DNA from: Acanthosepion esculentum
Lineage: Eukaryota; Mollusca; Cephalopoda; Sepiida; Sepiidae
DNA: 64,000 bases
NCBI GenBank assembly: GCA_964036315.1
Contig: OZ038498.1
Location: 14,451,497-14,515,496 of the forward strand
Reading direction: 5' to 3'
A program made the position numbers and the translations under genes. Within the stretch, counting starts at the first letter, position 1; each line of letters opens with the position of its first letter. Under the pieces are notes generated by a model, which saw only the letters and a list, made by a program, of their open reading frames with translations, was not told where the DNA came from and searched no databases. This document shows positions 46,147-56,400 of this stretch, piece after piece.

Positions 46147-46494
46147 CTCTGTCTTATATTTCGTTTACCGCCCAGAATTGTAATCTGTTACGCAAACCTG
46201 GATTCATTTCATATGCCACAAAAGAAAGAGATGCACATGCATTTTCTACTCTAGTCTCACGCTTATCTTTCATTTGCACTGCATTCCCCGCTTACTTTAC
46301 CCCGTCAGTGGGACTTCGATTACGCTGACTGCATCCTCTATAGTGGAGTTAATACTCTCCCCTGCGAAAGAGGTCACCTAATGGCCGGGTGCTTGCAGGC
46401 CCGAGAATAAACATGGCTAACGTTTACCTAATGACTCAAGCGTAATAAAAAAAAAGATTTTCTCATTAATTTACTAAACAAGAGTTGATATGGT
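45926..46494. other. No gene; (GT)n at 46104-46144
   Basis: Short unassigned DNA. Frames near the GT tract include Cys/Val runs and are not genes. Confidence 0.5.
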
Positions 46495-46612
46495 AATTTT
46501 CTAAACGTAGTCTAGATGTGGCACAAGGCCAAAAGTTTAGAGCATCCAGTGAGGATGGAACTCACTATTCAGTCCTAATTGATCTAGCGAGTCGAAGTAC
46601 CCAATGAGGGTT
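46495..46612 (-). repeat. tRNA-derived SINE (family S1), 5'-truncated
   Basis: On the plus strand AAACGTAGTCTAGATGTGGC, then CCAGTGAGGATGGAACTCAC and TCCTAATTGATCTAGCGAG. This is the S1 body with a damaged B box. Confidence 0.65.
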
Positions 46613-46739
46613 AATGTGTTGTAAAATCAACTACCAAACTTGAACGTAAATCTATCTCACAACAAAAGAATATTAATATGTAACAATTTGTACGCCTCTG
46701 AACATCCAACTATCAAGGTTATCTTTTTACGTCTTACTT

Positions 46740-46966
46740 TCGTTCGTCCTAGGTATGAGGATAAACTACAGTCGGCAGCAAGACCTCTGTCCGGGAGATT
46801 GGAGGTTGTGAGGTGCGTGGAACCACCTCTTAATTAGTATTGTACCAAGGTTCACCCTGAGCCGTCATAGCACTTGTCATAGTCCCAGCTATGGGTAAAT
46901 AGTAAACCCCCAAACAAAAACAGTACATTTTTATAGTAAAATTACCAACAATACATTTTCTGATCT

Positions 46967-47021
<55 letters not shown>

Positions 47022-47100
47022 AACCTGAAAGTATAACATTATGTACAAGATATTTAGATTTCGGCATTAAATAACCCATAGTGGTGTTGATATACCACAA
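46740..47100 (-). repeat. Repeat B copy 4, interrupted by (TA)n
   Basis: One satellite-type monomer (46745-46840: CCGGGAGATTGGAGGTTGTG, GGAACCACCTCTTAATTAG), the body phrase CCAGCTATGGGTAAATAG, a (TA)n tract at 46972-47016 and the tail GGCATTAAATAACCCATAGT. Confidence 0.75.
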
Positions 47101-47600
47101 AACGAAATCAACCAAATAACCAACATGAAAGAACTCCTTCATGACATTAATCCATATAATATCTTACAATTTCTTAACGAAATCAAATAAATTCCAAAAT
47201 ATAACTTCAACAAAACTACAACATAAAACACAGATAGCATTGGCTCTAGTAATTATGTCCACACAAACTATGCACTAAAGCTGAGTATCATCTACCATGT
47301 ATTCAACTGTGAAAGCAGAATAACATATATCATATTTTTATTACTTCAAAGCTCGCAAGAAAATTCAATTTCGGTATTAAATGACCCATGAGGTTTTGAT
47401 ATGCCGTTGAACAAACAAATCACTCAATATTTCTTTCGTCTTCATACATCCCTCTCTCGCTATATATATAGTGAGTAAATTAGTAAATGTTCCAGTGCCT
47501 TAACTCTTGACCGACTCCAAAAATATAAACTTAGAAATTCAAATTTATTTTTCATGTATTTAATCATTGTTATTTCTTAAAAAAAAACGTTAAAAACCGT
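47101..47600. other. No gene seen
   Basis: AT-rich; 47367-47410 again contains the repeat B/S2 tail (GGTATTAAATGACCCATGAG). Confidence 0.45.
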
Positions 47601-47910
47601 AGGCAATCATGGCTCTCCACACAACCCTTTTCTTATTTTTGTGAATTACTATGACTTCTTGGAAAAGAATGTTTTCCCGTTGCCTTTGCCTCGGTTTTGA
47701 CTACAGAGTAGTCTTTCTCCTAGACTGGCTTCAAGCCAAGGCTAGAGAGCCCCAGTCTATTCTGCCATTTAAGCCATAGTAGCTGAAGGAAAAAATGCAT
47801 TCATGCTATTCACAAGGGCTTTTGCGCGAAAGTGAACGCAACAAATTAGGCGAGGATTTGAACACGGTCCGCCAATACCACATTCCGCGTCGATCACCGT
47901 TACGCGTACT
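47600..47910 (-). repeat. LINE-B scrap and SINE body
   Basis: 47600-47650 (GTAGGCAATCATGGCTCTCC) resembles a LINE-B 3' end. 47795-47905 (TTCATGCTATTCACAAGGGC, GATTTGAACACGGTCC) is an S2/tRNA-like SINE on the minus strand. Confidence 0.5.
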
Positions 47911-48590
47911 ACATAATTTAAATTTTTTCTTTTTAAATCCCTGCTTAAGATTTCTTAGAAAGGCCTACACGACAAGAAATAGGTGCCAAGTCAGTGACAC
48001 TCGTTACAAGAAAAGCTAAGTTTAAATGAAAAAAAAGAATCAAATTTATGCAAGAGTAAAGGACATATTTTCACTGAACAAAAATTTTCAAAATGGATTC
48101 ATTTAAAATAATAATATTGTTTGCAGCAAAATTTATAAGATTGTTTTTTTTTGCCAATTTAAAAAGTTAATTAAAAATATTTGCCTAATGAAATTTTTCC
48201 AATGGGAAATTTTGAAAAAAATCTCAAGTAAACAAATTTTTCTTTAATTAAAAATAAAAAAAGTAATAAAATTTTTTCGATATCTGTTTTAACGAAACTT
48301 TAAAAAAACAAACATTATATTAATGTATAATTTTTATGTGATTTTAGTATTTACTCTGTCATTTGGTATAAAATCAGGAGAATAAATAAAGGTTTGTTTA
48401 AATATGTTAGAATTTGTTTAATAAACACAACTGAAATTTTAGCATCTGTATATTTTCAATATATGCTTTTCAGCACATCTATACGAAAAGAGAATGCTTG
48501 TCGCTGTTTAATTTTCCGTCAAAAACATAATTTTTCACCTCTATTATAAAACGAACCTACATGAATGAAAAACTGCCGCATACATATATA
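47911..48590. other. AT-rich DNA, no gene
   Basis: Nothing recognised on either strand. Confidence 0.5.
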
Positions 48591-48596
48591 TATTTG

Positions 48597-48725
48597 TCAT
48601 CCACAGACTGTTTCGCAGCTCATCAGTGTGGCTAGACGTCCGGTTGCCTTTAGCTAGGATCGAAACCTGACTGAATTTGCGTCAGTCGGAACTTTTCCCA
48701 CTAAACCGTCGGCTCACGGCAGGGA
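48597..48725 (-). repeat. tRNA-derived SINE (family S3)
   Basis: On the minus strand GAGCCGACGGTTTAGTGGG (A box region) and CAGGTTTCGATCCTAGC (B box), followed by CCACACTGATGAGCTGCGAA. Part of the body recurs at 45823-45870. Confidence 0.75.
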
Positions 48726-48892
48726 GGAAGGTGAATTTTGGCGTGTTTATTTTTAGATTTAGATAAACACACACTGACTGACAGTGACTCAATTCTGCCG
48801 AAGAGTCGTGCAATATTAGCTTAAATAGTCACTGTTTACAAATTCACACCTCAAACCAGAGAGCTCAACCGAAATTAATTTTTCAGGAGCCA

Positions 48893-48897
<5 letters not shown>

Positions 48898-48959
<62 letters not shown>
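48898..48959. repeat. (TA)n microsatellite
   Basis: Uninterrupted TA run. Confidence 0.95.
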
Positions 48960-48960
<1 letters not shown>

Positions 48961-49120
48961 GAAGTCTTTTCAATAAAGTATTGGAACAGTTGCTATATGA
49001 ACGCAGGTAAAGTACGCATAGTGAAGCCGCTTGGCACAGATTGACGTTATAACATTCTCACCCACTTCTGTTGTTTATATCACTACTTTGAAGAAAAGTG
49101 TGTAGAGTGTGATCGCCTCA
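48960..49120 (+). mobile_element. Possible mariner-type end
   Basis: Directly after a TA tract, CGAAGTCTTTTCAATAAAGT and ATTGGAACAGTTGC resemble a mariner 5' end as I remember it. No transposase is present. Confidence 0.3.
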
Positions 49121-49123
49121 CCA

Positions 49124-49127
49124 CACA

Positions 49128-49210
<83 letters not shown>
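49124..49210. repeat. (CA)n then (TA)n
   Basis: Compound microsatellite. Confidence 0.95.
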
Positions 49211-49215
<5 letters not shown>

Positions 49216-49317
49216 CACGAAGAAAACCTTAAATAGTCATCTTGGTCATAATTTATTTCGTGAATATCGAAGATATTTACTCTTCAGACCAAAGTCTCTT
49301 AGTAAATGGCCATTATG

Positions 49318-49396
49318 GTGATTATTATTATTATTAATATTATTATTATTATTATTATGCTCCTCCTTGGAATTATCCCTACCAGCCACAAACTGG

Positions 49397-49465
<69 letters not shown>

Positions 49466-49470
49466 AATGA
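49318..49470. repeat. (ATT)n and (TA)n
   Basis: (ATT)n 49320-49358, (TA)n 49398-49460. Confidence 0.95.
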
Positions 49471-49507
49471 GAAGCCACGTATACTTCCTTAATATGTATA
49501 TATAGAA

Positions 49508-49906
49508 AAAACAACTGAAAAGTTGCAAATTAAAAAAAAATACTAGATTTTAAAATTAAAAACATATAAACTAGGTTTAAATAAAGACTTGGGTATTTTA
49601 AATCTTTATAAATATTTCAATAGTTAAACAAAAAAAATTTTTTTAGATATAGTTAAAAATCTTTTTTTTAAACAACATCTAAAATATTATTACAGTTAGA
49701 TTTACGTTAGAAATATTCGAACACAGTTGCATTCCATATCACGTGACGTCCGCGTCTCGCGACGGACGCTACTTGTAAACAAACTTCTGAAAACAATTAT
49801 TTCTGATGAAAGATCGGGGTCGATCAAATATGTATATATAAAAAAATATAAATAAATTCTTTCACAAAAAAACATTCAATTTTTTTAAATTTGCAACTTT
49901 TCAGTT

Positions 49907-49912
<6 letters not shown>
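49508..49912. mobile_element. MITE-like element, about 400 bp
   Basis: ACAACTGAAAAGTTGCAAAT near 49512 and its reverse complement near 49889-49908 form terminal inverted repeats of over 20 bases. TA-rich sequence adjoins both ends. The interior encodes nothing recognisable. Confidence 0.65.

Positions 49913-49966
<54 letters not shown>
49912..49966. repeat. (TA)n microsatellite
   Basis: TA run separating the MITE-like element from repeat D. Confidence 0.95.
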
Positions 49967-49971
<5 letters not shown>

Positions 49972-49987
49972 TAAGCATTGAAGTCAA

Positions 49988-50037
49988 TTTCATGCTAGAC
50001 GCAATCGTCAGGCCTGACGATTGCGTCTAGCATGAAA
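49988..50037. repeat. 50-bp perfect palindrome
   Basis: TTTCATGCTAGACGCAATCG at 49988 reads identically on the other strand ending at 50037, with no mismatch and no spacer (centre GG|CC at 50012/50013). It is two head-to-head ends of repeat D. Confidence 0.9.
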
Positions 50038-50152
50038 CAGACTGTCACCTCTAAGTGTTGACTTCTATGTTCACTTTTATATTTACACACGCTCTATCTC
50101 TGATATTGACCACTTTATCCCGTAAATATAGCACACCTTAAGACTACATTTC

Positions 50153-50157
<5 letters not shown>
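50013..50157 (+). repeat. Dispersed repeat D, copy 2
   Basis: Matches 14510-14655 and, as there, runs into (TA)n at its far end. Confidence 0.75.
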
Positions 50158-50197
<40 letters not shown>

Positions 50198-50246
50198 GTA
50201 TGTATGTATGTATGTATGTATGTGTGTGTGTGTGTGTGTGTGTGTA
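50158..50246. repeat. (TA)n, (TGTA)n, (GT)n compound microsatellite
   Basis: Three tract types in series. Confidence 0.95.
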
Positions 50247-50690
50247 TTTAAGCAGCAATCCTTCTTTCATGCACATTTCATTGAATACGACAGACAAGGT
50301 GCTTTGATTTGGTTTCTTATACAATTTCTCATGCGAACTAAGAAATTTTTCTTTTCAGATGATAAATTATATAAAAACTGTCCGAATGTTCTTTTTATCC
50401 GAGCGCTTTCGGCTATACATTTAGCCATTTTCAAGGATGAAATATTTTAACTGTTAAATAAGAAATAGTTTGTTGCATGTATGTATTTATATAATGTTTT
50501 CATTTTTCAAAACATGGTCAAGATATTGTGTCCATGTTCAAAGTTAATATTAAGTGTTGGTTTTTTGTTTTTATTAATAAGGCTTCCATTATTTATTAGC
50601 CTTTTTTTTGCATGTAGATGATGCTATTATATTAGTGTTGTCAACAAGTATGTTACAAATAGTGGCCGGTAGGTCTTTCATGAATATTTA
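50247..50690. other. No gene seen
   Basis: The phrase TATCCGAGCGCTTTCGGCTA at 50396 resembles an end motif of dispersed elements in such genomes; not assignable further. Confidence 0.4.
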
Positions 50691-51604
50691 AATGAGATCT
50701 AATTGAGCTATGATCAGAAAGGTGCCAAGTGGCTTAAATATTCTAATTTTACTAACGTTGCCGCTATTCAGACATTCAGTTTTTCCATTGGCAATTCGGA
50801 TCACGCTGTAGCATCTGTGGATTTTTCTTTTGAGTCGCCAATGAGAAAGGGACCTCCTATTCTTTCTGTTAACAGCGTCTGAAAGAATCCTTTTTACCTT
50901 TCATCAGTATGTCTGATGATAACCTTCAGGCGAATGACTCATTTCATCATCGCGGACTAACGTTTTCCACTGAAGTGGAAAGATTTCTAGGTCTGCTGCT
51001 AGGAGAGTCAGTTCACTGTGTCGTGAATCTATCTTAGACATTCACAAGTCTACCATTCATCCTTGCTTTTAATATTGCTACCACATTTGGACTGGTTCTC
51101 CTGCTATATATTTAGAGATCAATATCAAAAGAAGAAGCTGCAATATTATTGGTTCTGATATGACATCTCGGCTTCAATCACCTTCTAACCGCCGTAACGT
51201 ATCTTCATTTGCTCCATGGTACTTAGACTTTATGGATTTAAGCGCAGTACTAGTTAAGTCTCTTTAGAGTTCAAATGGCTCGAAGCAACCTTAAGTGCTA
51301 TGCTAATAATTTCTTCTCTCGCATCTTTCGCTTGTGGAACTCTCTCCCGGCTTCTATCTTCCCAGTCAAATTTGATCTTCAAAAGTTTAAATGTAATGAC
51401 AATCGTTATCTTCTGTCTTTTATTGTGGAACTCTCATCTGGCTTCTTGATTTCCAGTCAAATTTGATCTTCAAAAGTTTAAATGTAATGACAATCGTTAT
51501 CTTCTGTCTTTTATTGTGGAACTCTCTTCTGGCTTCTTGATTTCCAGTCAAATTTGATCTTCAAATGTTTAAATGTAATGACAATCGTTATCTTCTGTAT
51601 TCTT
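50690..51604 (+). pseudogene. LINE-A copy with endonuclease scrap and tandem tail
   Basis: TFSFSIGNSDHAVASVDFSF (about 50775-50835) resembles the end of an APE-type endonuclease domain (GNSDHAxVSV). It jumps to post-RT sequence without the polymerase core, so the copy is internally deleted. The tail (51275-51466: YANNFFSRIFRLWNSLPASI) is followed by a 91-bp segment present three times (starts of TCAAATTTGATC at 51366, 51457 and 51548). The 3' UTR is interrupted by an LTR at 51605 and resumes at 52296. Confidence 0.75.
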
Positions 51605-52295
51605 TGTTGTGGTAAACCCTCCTATAGTAGAATGGACTCTTCCTCCTCTCACAAATTGTTATAGTGAAAGACACCTTGTCTAGGTAATAGACTCTCCCAC
51701 CTATTATAAGTAGGAGTCAGGAGTAGTCGAGAGGAAAGGGTAGTGTTCAGCGACCACAACTCGATTACTCTGCGTAACATTTTATTACAAGTTCCTAACG
51801 TTTCTGTGCGTTTAACCTATTTAGGACGCATTTAGTCCGAATACAGTTTCTATTGTGGAAATAACTCCACAACAACTTTTGGATTTCCACAATAGAAACT
51901 GTATTCGGACTAAATGCGTCCTAAATAGGTTAAACGCACAGAAACGTTAGGAACTTGTAATAAAGTGTTACGCAGAGTAATCGAGTTGTGGTCGCTGAAC
52001 ACTACTCCTACTCTCGACTACTCCTGACTCCTACTTATAATAGGTGGGAGAGTCAACCTAGACAAGGTGTCTTTCACTATAACACAAATACTAACTGCGA
52101 GACTTCCTCGAGGAGAGTCGCTGAGGAGTCGTTTGGGCAGCCGAGACGCAGTGTAACCTGACCGTTCGGACGGATACTTCAAACTGCTTATTACTTACAC
52201 TCTTGCCTTGTATATATATGTTATTTCAATACCCTTGTTCAACCTACCTTCGTCTTCCGTGTCTTTCTTTTCTGGCCCCTAAACTGGCCGCAACA
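51605..52295. mobile_element. Solo LTR-like element, 691 bp, large palindrome
   Basis: Bounded by the 5-bp direct repeat TTCTT (51600-51604 and 52296-52300). Starts TGTTGTGG and ends CCGCAACA (short imperfect inverted ends, TG...CA), as expected for an LTR. A TATATATATG box lies near 52210. The interior holds an inverted repeat with arms 51658-51862 and 51883-52083 and a 20-base loop. No internal coding region is present, so a solo LTR from recombination, or a non-autonomous element, is likely. It sits in a LINE-A 3' UTR. Confidence 0.75.
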
Positions 52296-52425
52296 TTCTT
52301 AATCCCTGCTATTTTATTTTTCTCTCTGCTTAATAGTTTTTTTCATATTTTCTAACACTCAGTAACCCGTTCCATCTTAGTAGCTTTATTGCCTTACTTG
52401 GGGTGAAATGATTAAAAAAAACCGG
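52296..52425 (+). pseudogene. LINE-A 3' end, continuation after the LTR
   Basis: Continues to TTACTTGGGGTGAAATGATT at about 52405, the family 3' end. Confidence 0.75.
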
Positions 52426-52554
52426 AAAAGCATTGGTTTCATCACAGGAGGTTTGGCTTGGTTTTCAGAACAGCAGAGAGCCAGTTGAGAGTTCGATATT
52501 TCATCCAAGCAGTGACATAATCTTCCTACACGCCCTTAATTAATCTTGTCATCT

Positions 52555-53030
52555 TTTATCAGAAGGAAAGCTAAAATTTCTGAAACACAATGAGAAAAGA
52601 AAGCCTGGAGAATTTAACACTCACAGCATACCGAATGAAAGGGAAGCAGTTGAAAACTAAGTAACCTACTTAATTTGATTGTGTGAATGGATAGCAGGAC
52701 AAGAACAAAGAGGGGTGGTAAAGAGTTCAGAGTTAATTAGAGCAACAAAAGACAGGAAGTTGTGGAGAGCCACAATCACCTATTAAACAGGTATGTGTGA
52801 ATGGATAGCAGGACAAGAGCAAAGAGGGATGGTAAAGAGTAAAAAGTTACTGAGAGCAACAAAACACAGGAAGTTGTGGAGAGCCACGATCATCTATTAA
52901 ACAGGTATGTGTGAATGGTTAGCAGGACAAGAACAAAGAGGGATGATAAAGAGTCCAGAGTTACTTAGAGCGACAAAACACGGGAAGTTGTGGAGAGCTA
53001 CAATCACTATGGCACATACTGCATAAAAGA
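52555..53030 (+). pseudogene. LINE-B 3' end with 114-bp triplication
   Basis: RKESLENLTLTAYRMKGKQ starts the tail. The segment beginning GTGTGAATGG occurs at 52681, 52795 and 52909 (114-base period), each containing AGCAGGACAAGA and AAGTTGTGGAGAGC. It ends with CATAAAAGAAGAATAAAGC. Confidence 0.85.
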
Positions 53031-54035
53031 AGAATAAAGCATTTAATTATGGGGACTGGATTCATTGTGTCTGCTCCACTAATTTGTGTTCCTTTTGTTC
53101 GCATTGAAGAAGGCGGTGGCAATGGCGTTATCTTTCTTTTCAACCAATCCATTTGGCAGATATGATGACGAAACAGCAGTTTAGCAGTTCGTTATGCGAA
53201 CAAAGAAGCAAAGAAAGACGGTCAGAAAGAAAAAAAATAAGATATAATTATTCAGAATATAATAATTACAAAATGGCCGACTTTTGCGGCTTAACGTCCG
53301 TGATTGGTGTATAGTAAGTGTCGTCGTCATCGCTATTAGAACTGACTTCATCATAGCTGCCGTGTTTTTCACGACCGATCGATGATCATTAATTATATGG
53401 CAACCTTTTAGTTTTCATCTATTTTTTCCAAAACTAACGTAGATGTAGTGAGTTCAAATAATCGATGGAGTTGGCACAAGAAATAATGATTTTTTTCAAT
53501 TTTTTTCTTTATATACTACTATAGATTAAGCACTTCAGATCACGATAAAAAAAGAAGGAATTAAATTTTATAAAAAGCTAATAAGGGAGTCCAATTTACT
53601 ATGTAAATTCATTGTAAACCGATCCTCCGACGGAAGCCAAAATAAAATATGTGCATGTTACGTGATTTCTTAAAATCTCCCCCCCCCCCAGAAAAATTGA
53701 AATTCGTAATCTGGAGTGCTTTATTTTATTATCGATTAAGCACTGCAGATAACTAATCGTGAATTTAAAAAAATCTTTACTTCTTATAAAATCATGTATG
53801 CCCATGTTCTGTTTCGGCTTCCGAACGAGAAGAACTGTTCGTAAGCCGTCGTTGGTTGTGCTAACCGGATATTACAAGTCATCGTGACCGAGGGTTTAAG
53901 GGGTACTGGCCTTGTTCAAAATGTAGGTCCTTCCAGATGATGCGTTATCTCCCAGAAACTGAAACTAAGATCCGTTCAACATAGATGCAGTATAAGGCGG
54001 CTACAACATGAGCTAATGAACTTGAAAATGAGTAA
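53031..54035. other. Unassigned DNA within the chitinase intron
   Basis: On the minus strand about 53275-53390 one frame reads HGSYDEVSSNSDDDDTYYTP, then ITDVKPQKSAIL and a stop, an acidic tail-like sequence that I cannot assign; an in-frame stop lies just upstream. No other gene signal. Confidence 0.25.
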
Positions 54036-54036
54036 C

Positions 54037-54037
<1 letters not shown>

Positions 54038-54088
<51 letters not shown>

Positions 54089-54100
54089 TATTATTATTAT
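54038..54100. repeat. (TTA)n microsatellite
   Basis: About 20 TTA units with one interruption. Confidence 0.95.
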
Positions 54101-54228
54101 TTTATTTCCTTTGATTTCTGATGTGTACTCATTTCTTTCCCGGTCCCGACCAGGTACCTAAGGTTAGAAATGGCATCATAACATTTTCCACTGGAAAAAA
54201 AAAAACAAAAAAAAAAACAAAACATATT

Positions 54229-54447
54229 TTACATCGACAAAGCCTTTCGTAAGGTGTGGGCTGTACTAGTGAGAACAATGTTTTGTATTTCTTTAAGGTA
54301 TGGGCTTCCAGGAATCTCTTCAATTAGTCTACTGTAATCTTTTCCAACCAATCCGAGGGCTCCAACTACAACAGGGATTGTTGATGTTCCCATGTGCCAC
54401 ATTTTTGAGATTTCGATTTCAAGGTGATTGTATTTTGATAGCTTATT
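54229..54447 (-). pseudogene. LINE-C (R2-like) C-terminal fragment
   Basis: The minus strand reads LSKYNHLEIEISKMWHMGTS, TIPVVVGALGLVGKDYS, then VLTSTAHTLRKALSM and a stop. I recognise this as the extreme C-terminus of an R2-like LINE family. Upstream it is replaced by (TTA)n (54450-54560). It complements the LINE-C pieces at 60165-60655 and 61340-61815, which lack this end. 5'-truncated relic. Confidence 0.7.
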
Positions 54448-54449
54448 AT

Positions 54450-54504
54450 AATAATAATAATTATTATTATTAGTAGTAGTATTATTGTTATTATTATTTG
54501 ATAG

Positions 54505-54558
<54 letters not shown>

Positions 54559-54560
54559 AT
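54450..54560. repeat. (TTA)n microsatellite
   Basis: Imperfect TTA tract adjoining LINE-C. Confidence 0.95.
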
Positions 54561-54683
54561 ATTGCATTTAAAAATTTGTTATATTTACACGGGGAAGAAT
54601 GCCCAATATCGGAGATAGAGTGTCTATAGATATAGGCATTATTGACATACGAATCAATACTGCATAGCAATAGTCTGTCTGGG

Positions 54684-54699
54684 TCTCTCTCTCTCTCTC

Positions 54700-54765
<66 letters not shown>
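54684..54765. repeat. (TC)n then (TA)n
   Basis: Compound microsatellite. Confidence 0.95.
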
Positions 54766-54766
<1 letters not shown>

Positions 54767-55450
54767 CTTACGTGTGCATACAAACATATATGTTAAAATC
54801 TATGCGTAATTTTCTACTGTGTTATGGTAAATTTACCTCACCTATTCGACACTGGGGGTTGAAATGTCAAATCTACTGACCCACCGTCATGTTCTCTTGC
54901 CCCTCAGCTATAATATCGAAAGTTTGGTTGTGTTTGCTATTTGTTACCTTCGTTCGTTATCGTAATGACTGGCGGATTAGGCGTCTCAGCGGATAATCTA
55001 CTTATGCGAGAAGCCAAATGAAGTCAGGCCAAATGCCGCCGGGCCAGTGCGCTTATCAGCAACTGTTTCTGGCTAGTCGTTCTCTGCTCGATCAACGCCG
55101 GACAGTCCTTAAATTAAAATAACTTTTGCCTTTGGGGGAAAGCGACCAGCCACGAGCTAAAAGAGCGGGGAAAAAAGACATTCAAAGACGAGGCGAGATG
55201 AAAAACGGCGGGAAAACTGTTATTGAAACAGGAATCAGAAAGGACAAATTCGAACTTCCGATTATTGAAATCGGTGTCAATAGCGATGAGACTAATGGAA
55301 TGTAGTGCTTTGGAGACTCTTCATCTATAGAGAGGCAGTGACATCAAAATACTGGTGCCGAAGTCCATTATTATTGATATGATTATCTGTTTATATAATC
55401 CGATGATATCACCAACAGGGTTTCTAAAACTTTCATTCGCATAGAGATTG
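54766..55450. other. No gene recognised
   Basis: 54900-55300 has higher GC content than most of the window. No exon or known family was found. Confidence 0.4.
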
Positions 55451-55454
55451 CATG

Positions 55455-55575
55455 AGTGTATAGCATAGCGGTTATCATCTCGCAAATTGGACCGGACGAT
55501 CCGAGTTCAATTTGATTGCTTTCTTTTAACCGTATATCAGTTCTGTCTGTTATTTAATGCCGAAAATATTTTTTG
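55455..55575 (+). repeat. tRNA-derived SINE
   Basis: TAGCATAGCGGTTATCATC (A box), GATCCGAGTTCAATTTG (B box), and the tail AACCGTATATCAGTTC with TTATTTAATGCCGAAAA, the tail shared with S2 and repeat B. Confidence 0.7.
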
Positions 55576-55817
55576 CGAATATATGGCTTGTAAACAATTG
55601 ATTGGATCACTGGTTCGGCCATTCTCCAGTTCATACTTCTAGAGCGGAATTATTTAGTGCTATAATTTGTGGTAAAGATCAACCTCCTTCAAGTAGGCGA
55701 GGAGGTCTCTACATTTATCTTCATGAAAAGGTCCTCGAGAATAGTGATCTATAGGAACAAAGTCACTGTATATAAAAATATCTTTTATGTTATATGTATC
55801 CTGATATTTTTTTTAAG

Positions 55818-56165
55818 TATTTCGCCCCAAGCAAGGCGGGAGTGCCGCTTGCACGTAAGGGGTTACAGAGAGTGAGAGCAAGAGTAAAGCGGGGTGTTTG
55901 AGGAAAGGATATAAAGAAGGACGGGGATCATGATCAAAGCACCAGATGTCGATTGACATTACATTTGAATATTTTAAAATTATAGCTATCAGGGGAGCAA
56001 GTAGGAGGAAGGGAGTTCCCATCTCTGTCCCATAATGATTGTTCAATTTACGTACAAATTTCACAGACTAAACGGAACAATCATTATGGGACAGAGGTAG
56101 AATAATATAGAAGAATGGCTAGTTTAATAATCGGATTAAATTGAAGAGGAGATAAAACATTTTCT
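55818..56165 (-). mobile_element. Composite: LINE-A tail - hairpin - LINE-A tail, copy 2
   Basis: Reverse-oriented counterpart of 23120-23420. The LINE-A 3' end TTGGGGCGAAATACTTAAAA (minus strand) bounds 55818, the coding tail GTPFLLL-type region lies near 56000, the hairpin (GTCCCATAATGATTGTTC and inverse) at 56026-56095, and the spacer GCCATTCTTCTATATTATTC (minus) at 56099-56125. Confidence 0.8.
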
Positions 56166-56400
56166 TTTTAAGAATTTCACATCAAGCAAGAAAAGAAAGA
56201 GGGAAGCCACAGAACGTCTGTGAGAAAGTGACTGTAGACGAGATGCCTGAACAGGACTTATCACATTGCATATGCAGGCGAATGTTCGTTTTTTTAGGAG
56301 AAATGAGCGAGTGGTATGGGTGTGTCCTATTCTGATTCTTGATAGAATGACTTCAGCCTTCCAAGAAAGTTTGAGATCTTGGTGCTATTCTAATGTGCAT
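56166..56400 (-). pseudogene. LINE-A fragments
   Basis: TGATGTGAAATTCTTAAAAA on the minus strand (near 56170) is another LINE-A 3' end. 56200-56280 matches internal LINE-A sequence (GAAAGTGACTGTAGACGAGA). Confidence 0.55.

Noticed and set aside
54554..54787. Coding frame with Arg-Glu repeats (minus)
   Set aside because: Translation of (TC)n and (TA)n tracts. The same applies to the RERERE frames at 19669-20183.
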